The translations under genes and the position numbers were made by a program. Positions 56,859 through 64,000 of a DNA stretch of 64,000 nt are shown here, one piece after another. The notes under the pieces are model-generated. The model ran no database searches, was not told where the DNA came from, and saw nothing but the letters and a program-made list of their open reading frames with translations. This DNA is from Roseateles sp. YR242 (GTDB taxonomy: Bacteria; Pseudomonadota; Gammaproteobacteria; Burkholderiales; Burkholderiaceae_C): positions 248,001-312,000 of the forward strand of contig NZ_FOAV01000002.1 of assembly GCF_900109745.1 (NCBI RefSeq). Reading direction: 5' to 3'. Each line of letters begins with the position of its first letter. The first letter of the stretch is position 1.

Positions 56859-58028
56859 TCAGGCAAAACCCAGGCTCTGGCGCACGGCGTGGATGACACG
56901 CTCCACGTCGGCATCCGTCATGGCCGTGTAGAGCGGAATGGTCACCGTCCGCTCATAGGCCTTTTGCGAATGCGGGAAGCGTTCGGCCGTCAGGCCGTAA
57001 CGCTCACGCCAGTACGGATGCTGGTGCAAGGGCACGTAGTGCACGCTGCAGCCGATGCCCAGCGCAAACATGCGCTCGATGAATTCATCGCGGCTGAGCT
57101 CCGCCTCGTCGGAGAGGCGCAGCACGTAGAGGTGCCAGCTGTGCGTGTCCCCTTCGATAGGCTGCGGCGGCAGGATCAGTGGGAGATCCGCCAGCGCCTC
57201 GAAATAACGCTGCGCGATCTGCTCACGCCGCTTCTGGAAGGCCGGCAGCCGCTTGAGCTGATGCAGGCCCAGGGCAGCCGCAATGTCGGTCAGGTTGTAC
57301 TTGAAGCCGGGCGCCACGATCTCGTAATACCAGCTCGGCACCTTGGCGGTGAAGCGGTCGAAGGCATCCCGGTTGATGCCGTGCAGCCGCATCACACGGG
57401 CGCGCTTGGCCAGCTCGGCATCACGCGTCACCAGCATGCCGCCCTCACCCGTGGTCATGGTCTTGTTCGCATAGAAACTGAACACCGTGGCATTGCTGCC
57501 CATGGTGCCGATCAGTTCCTTCTCCAGCGTGGTGGGCAGCGCGTGCGCCGCGTCCTCCACCACCTTCAGACCATGCTTGCGGGCAATGTCCAGCAGCGTG
57601 AGCATGTCCACGGCCAGGCCGCCGTAGTGCACCGGGATGATGGCCTTGGTGCGCGGCGTGATGGCGGCCTCGATCTGGTCGATGGCGATGTTCAAGGTCT
57701 TGGGGTCGATATCCACCAGCACCACGTCCGCGCCCATGTAGCGCACCACCTCGGCCGTAGCCGTGAAGGTATGGGTGGTGGTGATGACTTCGTCACCGGG
57801 GCCGATGCCCAGCGCTTCCAAGGCCAGATGCAAGCCGGCCGTGGCGGAGTTGACGGCCACGCATTCGATCTGCGGCTCGCCGAGGAATTCGGCAAAGGCC
57901 TGTTCAAAACGCTTGGCCTTGGGGCCAGTGGTCACCCAGCCGCTGCGCAGCGTGTCCACCACCTCGGCGATTTCCTCCTCGCCGATCTCGGGCAGCGCAA
58001 AGGGCAGGAAGGGCAACTTGTCGGTCAT
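56859..58028 (-). CDS. DegT/DnrJ/EryC1 PLP aminotransferase (sugar C-4 type)
   Basis: The 389-residue enzyme has [34 protein letters not shown] and the PLP lysine Lys189 in [14 protein letters not shown]. The pattern matches 4-aminotransferases such as PglE or perosamine synthase. Next to the WbpM-like dehydratase, it should aminate UDP-4-keto-6-deoxy-GlcNAc at C-4. ATG 58028 is used; the open frame extends further upstream without family sequence. Confidence 0.9.
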   Translation of the reverse strand: MTDKLPFLPFALPEIGEEEIAEVVDTLRSGWVTTGPKAKRFEQAFAEFLGEPQIECVAVNSATAGLHLALEALGIGPGDEVITTTHTFTATAEVVRYMGADVVLVDIDPKTLNIAIDQIEAAITPRTKAIIPVHYGGLAVDMLTLLDIARKHGLKVVEDAAHALPTTLEKELIGTMGSNATVFSFYANKTMTTGEGGMLVTRDAELAKRARVMRLHGINRDAFDRFTAKVPSWYYEIVAPGFKYNLTDIAAALGLHQLKRLPAFQKRREQIAQRYFEALADLPLILPPQPIEGDTHSWHLYVLRLSDEAELSRDEFIERMFALGIGCSVHYVPLHQHPYWRERYGLTAERFPHSQKAYERTVTIPLYTAMTDADVERVIHAVRQSLGFA

Positions 58029-58194
58029 GGTCGGAAAGGTCCGTGGAATCTTGGTTGGACAGAATATTTTTCGCGGGGCGCTGACGCCACGCAGGCCATG
58101 GGTCGGAGGCAGATCAGCAATGGTCGCCATTCGGCTGCAACTCAAACGGCAATCTTGCGCCGATCCGATGGTTGGCCCGCGGTGACAACCGCCG

Positions 58195-58920
58195 TCACCC
58201 AGGCGCTTCCGCCGGCTTCTCTATCAGCGCCAGCACATGCGTCCGCAACAGCGGCAATGCATTGAACACACCATAAGCACCCGGATGCAGCCGGCACACG
58301 ACCCGCGCCAGCGGCGGCGCCAGTGTGACCCGTCGCACCACCGGCCGGCCCTCCGGGAACAATGCCCGCATACGCTTCACAGGCACACCGCGTACGTCGG
58401 GGTTGCGTGGATTGTCGACGATGAAGTCATACCAGAGCACCGCGCCGCCCGGCTTCACCCAGCGCCACATGGCCTGGGCCAGGCGCTGTTGGAGACCATC
58501 GTCCAGGATGGAAGAGAACACGGTGGATTGCAGCACCAGATGCTGGCTGGCCGGCGCCACCTCCGCCTGGGAAGCATCCCCCGCCAGCAGACGCACCTGT
58601 GCCGGCAACGTAGCCCTGGCCGCCTCGAAGCGCTCCGGCAGCAGCTCGATGCCGGTGAGGTGCTCCGGCCGCAGACCGATGCGCAGCATGTCCATCAGGT
58701 TGCCGCCCGCGCCGCAGCCCACCTCGGCCAGCCGCCATTCCGCCACAGGCCCCAGCCCATGCGCCCGGGCCGCCAACAACCGCAGCATCATCGCCTGGCG
58801 CTCGTGCAGCATCTGCCAGACCTCGGGCCGCAGCAGGCTGTAGCGCTCCAGCCCGCCCAGCCGTTCCTCGCGCCGGGCGTAACGCTGGGCGATGGCCTGG
58901 AGTTCGTGGTCCTGAGGCAT
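58195..58920 (-). CDS. Class I SAM-dependent methyltransferase
   Basis: The 241-residue protein has the SAM motif [17 protein letters not shown] (about 64-80), [13 protein letters not shown] and [13 protein letters not shown]. The N-terminus is helical and family-specific; the C-terminus ([13 protein letters not shown]) matches methyltransferases found in polysaccharide loci. It probably methylates a sugar or a chain end. The acceptor is unknown. It is separated by 166 bp from the aminotransferase gene. Confidence 0.85.
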   Translation of the reverse strand: MPQDHELQAIAQRYARREERLGGLERYSLLRPEVWQMLHERQAMMLRLLAARAHGLGPVAEWRLAEVGCGAGGNLMDMLRIGLRPEHLTGIELLPERFEAARATLPAQVRLLAGDASQAEVAPASQHLVLQSTVFSSILDDGLQQRLAQAMWRWVKPGGAVLWYDFIVDNPRNPDVRGVPVKRMRALFPEGRPVVRRVTLAPPLARVVCRLHPGAYGVFNALPLLRTHVLALIEKPAEAPG

Positions 58921-58980
58921 GGTGGTGGGTGGGTTGATACGAAGCTTGGGGTCGGGGTCGGCGGGAGCGAACGTGTGGGA

Positions 58981-59006
58981 CGCTTATCTGGTGCGCTTAT
59001 CTGGTG
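58981..59006. repeat. Tandem 13-bp duplication in an intergenic gap
   Basis: CGCTTATCTGGTG occurs twice back to back in the 137-bp gap between a GT4 gene and the methyltransferase gene, followed by diverged GGTGATCCGGTG copies. It looks like recent slippage. Confidence 0.8.
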
Positions 59007-59057
59007 TGGTGATCCGGTGCGGTGATTTGCGGCTGGTGTCCGGTCACGAGTGTCCGC

Positions 59058-60275
59058 TCAGCCCGTCACCGCGTCGATGAATCGTTGGGCCAGCACCGGA
59101 TAGGTGTGGTGCTTCAGCACAAACTCGCGCCCGTTGCGGCCCATGGTCTCGCGCTGGCCTGGGGTCATGGCCGCGAGCTGGCGCAGGCCGTCGGCCACGG
59201 CCTTGGCGTCCTGCGGCGGCACGGTCAGGCCCGCGCCGGCCTCGGCCACCGGGTCATTGCCCGCCTCTACCGAATGCAGCACCGGCCGCTGGGCCATCAT
59301 GTAGTCCATCAGCTTGTTGGGCGCAATGCCAAACCGGTAGATGGGCGTGCGCTGCCAGCCGATGTAGGCGATGTCGAAGCCCTTCAGCAGCGTCGGGATC
59401 TGGGCCTTGGGAATGGCCGGGAACATGGCAACGTTGCTCAGCCCCTCGTCCCGCACCCGCGCCTCCAGCCGCTCCCGCTCGTGCCCGCCCCCCACCAGCA
59501 CAAAAGCCAGGGGCGCCTCCTTCAGCAGCTTCGCCGCATCCAGCAGCACATCCAGTGCATTGGGCTGCCCCATGGAACCGGCATAACCCACCACGGTCCG
59601 ACCAGCGGCGCGTTGCGTGGCCAGGTGCGCCTGCACGGCAGCGTCCAGCGGCTCGCCATCGCCCTGCCACTCGTCCAGCGTGATCCCGTTGGGGACGATG
59701 TGCAGCTTCTTCAGGTCGAGCCCATGCGAAGCCATGTGCTGGTGCACCTTGGGCAGCATGGAGACCACCACATCGGCATCCCGGTAGGCGTCGTTCTCCG
59801 CCTTCTGGCACAGCATCGCAAAGGGGTGGCGCGGGGACATGCCCGAGAGCTCGATGGGCGAAAGCGGCCACAGGTCATGCACCTCATAGACCAGCTTGGC
59901 CTTGGCCATGCGCGCCACACGGCGCGCCACCCACACATCCATCGGGTAGGTGCTGGAGGCGATCACCACATCCGGTGCAAACTCGCGCGCCAGGATGTCC
60001 GCGTCCTTCCACACCTGCCGGCAGAAGGACCAGATGTTCTTGACTCGGCCCACACCATTGCCCTGGTATTCGGGCGTGTCGTAGAAGTGATAGGACACGC
60101 CACTGAGTTGCGCGCTGCCAGGCCCTGGCTGGGTGGTGCGCACATGGGAGTAGGAAGCGCCCAGGATGAGCACCTGATGCCCCGCCCTCACCCATTCACG
60201 GGCCAGGTAGAAGGGGCGAAATTCCATGCCATGCTTGGGCGAGCCGGCGTAATGATTGATGAGCAGGAGCTTCAT
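59058..60275 (-). CDS. Family 4 glycosyltransferase, WbuB-like
   Basis: The 405-residue GT-B protein has the N-terminus MKLLLINHYAGSPKHGMEFR, which resembles the WbuB/L-fucosamine-transferase branch, plus VYEVHDLWPLSPIEL, IVPNGITLDEW and the C-terminal APNKLMDYMMAQRPVLHS. ATG 60275 overlaps the upstream stop (ATGA). It should add a sugar to the PglC-primed lipid. Donor unknown, plausibly an amino sugar. Confidence 0.86.
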   Translation of the reverse strand: MKLLLINHYAGSPKHGMEFRPFYLAREWVRAGHQVLILGASYSHVRTTQPGPGSAQLSGVSYHFYDTPEYQGNGVGRVKNIWSFCRQVWKDADILAREFAPDVVIASSTYPMDVWVARRVARMAKAKLVYEVHDLWPLSPIELSGMSPRHPFAMLCQKAENDAYRDADVVVSMLPKVHQHMASHGLDLKKLHIVPNGITLDEWQGDGEPLDAAVQAHLATQRAAGRTVVGYAGSMGQPNALDVLLDAAKLLKEAPLAFVLVGGGHERERLEARVRDEGLSNVAMFPAIPKAQIPTLLKGFDIAYIGWQRTPIYRFGIAPNKLMDYMMAQRPVLHSVEAGNDPVAEAGAGLTVPPQDAKAVADGLRQLAAMTPGQRETMGRNGREFVLKHHTYPVLAQRFIDAVTG

Positions 60276-61342
60276 AGGGAGTTCAGTCGTGCCACGAAGC
60301 GCTTCACCGCCGGGCTGAAAAGGGCGTTCTGTGCCACCCACGCCCGGTTGGCCGCGCCCATCTGGTCGATGTGGGCATCGTCCGCCAGCGCAGCCAGCCG
60401 CGTCGGCAGGCGCGACAGGTCTTCCTGGTCGGACAGGATCAAACCGTGCCGCCCCGGCGCCAGCAACTCATGGTTGGCCGGCAGGTCGGACAGCACGGGC
60501 AGGCATTCATGGGCCATGGCCTCGATGACGGAGACAGAGACAGAGTCACTCTCCGGCAGGCTCAGGAACCAGCGGGCATGGGCATAGTGCCGGCCCTGGG
60601 AGGTGGCGTCGAGCCGGCCGAGGAAGTCGATGCGGTCGGCCAGGCCCAGCGCGCGGGCCTGGTCCTGCAGCGCCTCGCGCAGCGAGCCATCATTGGCCAC
60701 CAGCAGCCGGGCCTCCGGCCGCTGGGCGGCGATGGCCGCAAATGCCTCGATCACGCGGTGCGGCCGATAGATCGGCTCCAGCCCACGGTTGGCATAGAAC
60801 AGCCAGGGCTGCTTGCGCACGTTCTGCTTGGGCAACGCCTCCAGGCCAAACGGGAAGGTCATCACCTCGCCCGCACCCAGCTCACGCATGCGGCCGGCCA
60901 TGTGTTCGGAGTCGGAGGTGGTGAGCGCGCAAGCCTGCAGCACCTGGCGCGTGAGCCAGCGGTAACCCCAGCCCTGGTTCGGTGTAACGAGGATGTCGCT
61001 GCCCCAGGCCGACCCGACGATGCGGGCCTTCAATCGCCAACCCTTGCGCGCCGCCCAGGCGAGGGTGCCGTGGGAGGTGAGGTAATGCGCATGCAACCAG
61101 TCGGCGTCCACCCTGGCCAGCCATTGGCCCAGCCGGGGCAACTGCCTGATGACCGCCAGGTTCCCGCCACCGTGGGCCGGATGGGTGTCCAGTGCGAGCC
61201 GGCGGTCCTCCGGAATCAGGAAGCTGAACTCGGGTGCAAAACCACGGGTGGAGGCGGCCCAAAGCTCCACCTCATCCACCAGGGCACGGGCCCATTTGAG
61301 GAGATGGGGGCTTTCGCCGTCACCGATCAGGACGAGTCTCAT
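60272..61342 (-). CDS. Family 4 glycosyltransferase
   Basis: The 356-residue protein has a GT4 layout: MRLVLIGDGESPHLLKWARAL, LHAHYLTSHGTLAW, a donor-domain FLGRLDATSQGRHYA and PESDSVSVSVIEAMAHECLPVLSD. It is overlapped at both ends (ATGA) by its neighbours, indicating tight cotranslation with the acetyltransferase and the next GT4. The specific sugar is unknown. Confidence 0.86.
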   Translation of the reverse strand: MRLVLIGDGESPHLLKWARALVDEVELWAASTRGFAPEFSFLIPEDRRLALDTHPAHGGGNLAVIRQLPRLGQWLARVDADWLHAHYLTSHGTLAWAARKGWRLKARIVGSAWGSDILVTPNQGWGYRWLTRQVLQACALTTSDSEHMAGRMRELGAGEVMTFPFGLEALPKQNVRKQPWLFYANRGLEPIYRPHRVIEAFAAIAAQRPEARLLVANDGSLREALQDQARALGLADRIDFLGRLDATSQGRHYAHARWFLSLPESDSVSVSVIEAMAHECLPVLSDLPANHELLAPGRHGLILSDQEDLSRLPTRLAALADDAHIDQMGAANRAWVAQNALFSPAVKRFVARLNSL

Positions 61343-62043
61343 GGGGACTCCGGGTGTGGCGATGCGGGCGCGGGTGCCTCCACCGGCACGGGCTCGCTCA
61401 CAGGGGGTGCATCCCCCGGCAGCGCCCCGGCATGGGTGCCAGCGGGCACCGTCGGCGGGCCCCCGGCCCAGTCCTCATAGAACGGGGCCAGCTCGGGGTG
61501 CTCGCGCAGCAGGCGCTCATCCATGCGGCGGGTGTCTCCCACCACCTTGGCCGGCTGGCCGGCCAGGATGGCGAAGTCCGGGAACGCACCATTGACCATG
61601 CTGTAGGCGGAGACGATGCAGCCACGGCCCAGCGTGGTGCCCGGCAGCAGCGTGGCATGCGCGCCGATGAAGCAGAAATCGCCGATCTCCACCGGGGCGG
61701 TGTAGTAGGCCTTCTTCACTGGCGTGTGCACATACTCACGGCCATACAGCCGGATGGCCGCGTGGCTGGAGTGGGTGAAGATGCCGGTGAAGAAACCGAT
61801 CTGGCAGCCCTCGCCGATGCGCAGGCCGTAGGTGGCGTCCAGCACACTGAAGTGGCCGATGAAGACATGGTCTTCCACCGCCAGCAATTCACGGGCGAAG
61901 ACGACGCTGGTGTTGCTGATCCGGGTGTGCGGCAGGAACTCGCCGTCCCCACGCACAAAACCACCCACCATGCGGGTACCCCACAGGCGAGAGATCAGCA
62001 TCTTGACCGGCTGCCAGAGCCGTCGGCGCAGGCTTGCTTTCAT
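61339..62043 (-). CDS. Left-handed beta-helix acetyltransferase
   Basis: The 234-residue protein has hexapeptide repeats (VEDHVFIGHFSVLDATYGLRI, IGEGCQIGFFTGI, VEIGDFCFIGAHATLLPGT, LGRGCIVSAYSMV) and the C-terminal AGQPAKVVGDTRR. It likely O- or N-acetylates a sugar of the repeat unit. The last 40 residues are a Pro/Ala/Val-rich disordered tail. It could provide the acetylation expected for a di-N-acetylated sugar, but it lacks the N-terminal Rossmann domain of PglD. Confidence 0.85.
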   Translation of the reverse strand: MKASLRRRLWQPVKMLISRLWGTRMVGGFVRGDGEFLPHTRISNTSVVFARELLAVEDHVFIGHFSVLDATYGLRIGEGCQIGFFTGIFTHSSHAAIRLYGREYVHTPVKKAYYTAPVEIGDFCFIGAHATLLPGTTLGRGCIVSAYSMVNGAFPDFAILAGQPAKVVGDTRRMDERLLREHPELAPFYEDWAGGPPTVPAGTHAGALPGDAPPVSEPVPVEAPAPASPHPESP

Positions 62044-63263
62044 GTGGCGAACAGTCCGTCCTTGTGTTTCCAGTGCGCCAGGGCCCAGAAGTAATAAGCA
62101 AAATACAGCGCCATCGTCGCAGAGACGCCCCAGGCCGCGCCAATCAGGCCGCCACGCAGCAGGCCCAGGCCGATGCCCAGCACAAAGGCGGCCTGCCCCA
62201 CCAGCGCCAGGCGCAACGCCCAGCCCTGCGCCTGCCAGGCCATGGTGGTCACCGACAGCGGCGAGGCAATGAAGTGCACCGCCACATAGGGCGCCAGTGC
62301 GCGCGCCAGTTCACCAGCATCCTGCCAGCGTTCCCCAAAGGCCCAGGCAAACAGCTTGGGCCCCCAGATGGTGAGCACGGCAGCCAGCGGCACCGCAAAG
62401 GCCGCCAACGCCGCCATGGCCTGCCGCACCAGCCGCACGGCTTCTGCCGGGGAGCGCGCCGCGACCAGGCGCGGATACAAGGTCTGGGACAACGCACCGC
62501 CCACCAGCCCGGCCGGCGCCTTCAGGTAGCGCATGGCCAGCGCCCAGTAGCCGGCGGCGGCGTCACCGGCCCAGTACGAGAGCAGCAGCAGGGCCAGGCT
62601 GTCCTGCAGTGCGCCAGCAAAGGCGTGTGGTGTGTTGAGCAGCGGGAAGTCCTTGTGGCGCAGTGCCATGGCGCGCAGGCCGGTACGGTCCTGTTGCCAG
62701 ACCGCGCGCCAACCATCCACCGGCCGGGCCACCGTGGCCAGCCACAAGGCTGCGGCCAGGCTGGCGATGACCGGCCCCAGCAGCAGGCCCACCGCACCGA
62801 ACGCAGCCAGGCCCATCAGCACCTGCAGGAGAGCGGCGCCGCCATACTGCAGCAAACGTGCAGCGGCCAGGGCCTTGAAGGCGCTGGCACGAGTAGCCCA
62901 CAGCGTCATGGCCTGGGCCAGCGCGCCGGCCAGCACGGCCAGGCCCAGCCAGAGCGCCAGGTCCAGGTCCTGCCAGGTGGCCCAGGCCCAGCCGATGAGG
63001 GCGCTGGCCAGCGTCACCGCCACCAGCACCCGCAGGCACAGCGCCATCAGGCGCGAGGCCGCGTGGCTGTCCTTCTCCAGCGGCAGTGCGAATTCATAAC
63101 GCGCGCAGCCCACCACCGCCACATTGGTGGCCACCGTCCAGACCAGGCTGAAATGGCCGAATTCGATCGGCGAGTAAAGGCGGGTGATCCACGGCCCCAG
63201 CAGCAGCGGCAACAGCTGCGCCAGGGCGCCGCCGGCCAGCAGGGTCAGCGTGGCTCGGAGCAT
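62040..63263 (-). CDS. Wzx-like polysaccharide flippase of the leftward locus
   Basis: The 407-residue polytopic protein has about twelve helices and a MOP-type N-terminus (GGALAQLLPLLLGPWITRLYSPIEFGHFSLVW). It resembles lipopolysaccharide-biosynthesis flippases. ATG 63263 gives the standard start; the frame stays open upstream into the aminotransferase gene. The stop overlaps the acetyltransferase start. It is dissimilar to the flippase at 44326. Confidence 0.87.
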   Translation of the reverse strand: MLRATLTLLAGGALAQLLPLLLGPWITRLYSPIEFGHFSLVWTVATNVAVVGCARYEFALPLEKDSHAASRLMALCLRVLVAVTLASALIGWAWATWQDLDLALWLGLAVLAGALAQAMTLWATRASAFKALAAARLLQYGGAALLQVLMGLAAFGAVGLLLGPVIASLAAALWLATVARPVDGWRAVWQQDRTGLRAMALRHKDFPLLNTPHAFAGALQDSLALLLLSYWAGDAAAGYWALAMRYLKAPAGLVGGALSQTLYPRLVAARSPAEAVRLVRQAMAALAAFAVPLAAVLTIWGPKLFAWAFGERWQDAGELARALAPYVAVHFIASPLSVTTMAWQAQGWALRLALVGQAAFVLGIGLGLLRGGLIGAAWGVSATMALYFAYYFWALAHWKHKDGLFAT

Positions 63264-63267
63264 GGAA

Positions 63268-64000
63268 TCAGGCGGTCCGGGCAGGCGTCGCCAAGGCACC
63301 CGCGGCACCAGCAGCACCGGAAGCCACCGACGTGCTGGCCACCGAAGCCAGTGCCTGGCGCAAGGCCTCCACCACCTGGTCCTGCTGAGCCTCGGTCAGG
63401 TCGGGGCTCATGGGCAGGCTCAGCACACGGGCAGCGGCAGCTTCGGCATGCGGCAGCGGCGCCGGCACGCGGCAACGCTGCGCATAAGCGGGCTGGCGGT
63501 GCAGCGGCTTGGGGTAGTGGACAGCGGTCGGAATACCGGCGGCCTTCAAGGCCGCCACTACGGCATCCCGGTTTTCCACCTGCACGGTGAACTGGGCCCA
63601 GACGCTGTCCCGGTCTTCGCGCACGGCCAGACGTTGCAGCGGCAGGTCGGCCAGGCGCTGCTGATAACGCTCGCCCAGGGCCAGGCGCTGCTGCACTTCC
63701 CAGTCAAAACGCTCCAGCTTGCCCAGCACGACCGCGCATTGCAGCGTGTCCATGCGCCCCCCCACGCCCAGGCGGGTGTGGGTGTAGCGCTGGCTCTGGC
63801 CATGCACACGGATCTCGCGGGCCGCTTGCGCCAGCGCGTCATCATTCGTGAAGAGCGCACCGCCGTCGCCATAACAGCCCAGCGGCTTGCTGGGGAAGAA
63901 GCTGGTGGCGCCCCAAGTGGAGAGGCCGCAGGAGCGGCGCGCGCTGGCGCCCTTGCCGTAGCTGGCGCCAAAGCTCTGCGCCGCATCCTCGATCACCGGG
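63268..64000 (-). CDS. DegT/DnrJ/EryC1 aminotransferase (C-3 type), partial
   Basis: The gene runs off the right edge, so its start is not seen. The visible 244 residues begin with the conserved PVIEDAAQSFGA and contain the PLP lysine in SFFPSKPLGCYGDGGA, RLGVGGRMDTLQCAV and VHYPKPLH. This is the FdtB/WlbC/WbpE pattern, typical of 3-amino sugars. The C-terminus ends in a Ser/Ala-rich low-complexity tail. Its stop lies 4 bases before the flippase start. Confidence 0.9.
   Translation of the reverse strand, partial: PVIEDAAQSFGASYGKGASARRSCGLSTWGATSFFPSKPLGCYGDGGALFTNDDALAQAAREIRVHGQSQRYTHTRLGVGGRMDTLQCAVVLGKLERFDWEVQQRLALGERYQQRLADLPLQRLAVREDRDSVWAQFTVQVENRDAVVAALKAAGIPTAVHYPKPLHRQPAYAQRCRVPAPLPHAEAAAARVLSLPMSPDLTEAQQDQVVEALRQALASVASTSVASGAAGAAGALATPARTA

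Overview
The window is high-GC chromosomal DNA from a betaproteobacterium of the order Burkholderiales. The gene order nagZ-acpS-pdxJ-recO-era-rnc-DUF4845-lepB-lepA-mucD ... fabF-acpP-fabG-fabD-fabH-plsX-rpmF-yceD is typical of that order. The intergenic style, the 16-strand-type porin ending in Phe and the EPS-associated MarR regulator suggest the Roseateles/Mitsuaria/Leptothrix side of the order. The genus is an inference.

Layout. (1) 1-7675 is accessory metabolism: the tail of a POT peptide transporter, then a minus-strand unit of porin, MFS transporter and DUF2817 peptidase-like enzyme facing a divergent LysR regulator, then a second LysR gene divergent from another MFS transporter. (2) 7680-26000 is a conserved housekeeping block read leftward: ribosomal protein L32 and fatty-acid synthesis (rpmF, plsX, fabH, fabD, fabG, acpP, fabF), periplasmic protease MucD, translation and secretion factors (lepA, lepB), RNA processing (rnc, era), DNA repair (recO), vitamin B6 (pdxJ), AcpS and NagZ. 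The rpoE-rseA-rseB genes usually found between fabF and mucD are absent. A compact candidate small RNA or attenuator lies upstream of lepA. (3) 26054-29094 holds maf, an RsmI-like methyltransferase and an RhlE helicase.

(4) 29164-51585 is a surface polysaccharide locus: a WecA-like initiating transferase, then rightward export genes (SLBB outer-membrane protein, Wzz), an EPS MarR regulator, a CDP-sugar cassette, a Wzx flippase, glycosyltransferases, an acyltransferase and a Wzy-like polymerase. The cassette contains the full CDP-3,6-dideoxyhexose set (glucose-1-P cytidylyltransferase, 4,6-dehydratase, E1, E3), a YerE-like thiamine-diphosphate enzyme, two SDR enzymes and, unexpectedly, an acylating acetaldehyde dehydrogenase plus 4-hydroxy-2-oxovalerate aldolase pair. 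I propose that this pair makes 4-hydroxy-2-oxovalerate, and that the ThDP enzyme decarboxylates it and adds the four-carbon unit to C-4 of CDP-4-keto-3,6-dideoxyglucose. The product would be a ten-carbon branched sugar of the erwiniose type. This is the most interesting system in the window.

(5) 51625-64000 is a second, leftward polysaccharide locus with its own initiating transferase (PglC-like), WbpM-like dehydratase, two DegT aminotransferases, a methyltransferase, two GT4 transferases, an acetyltransferase and a second flippase. It runs off the right edge. Between the two converging loci lie a CotH-kinase lipoprotein gene and a frameshifted RHS-repeat remnant.
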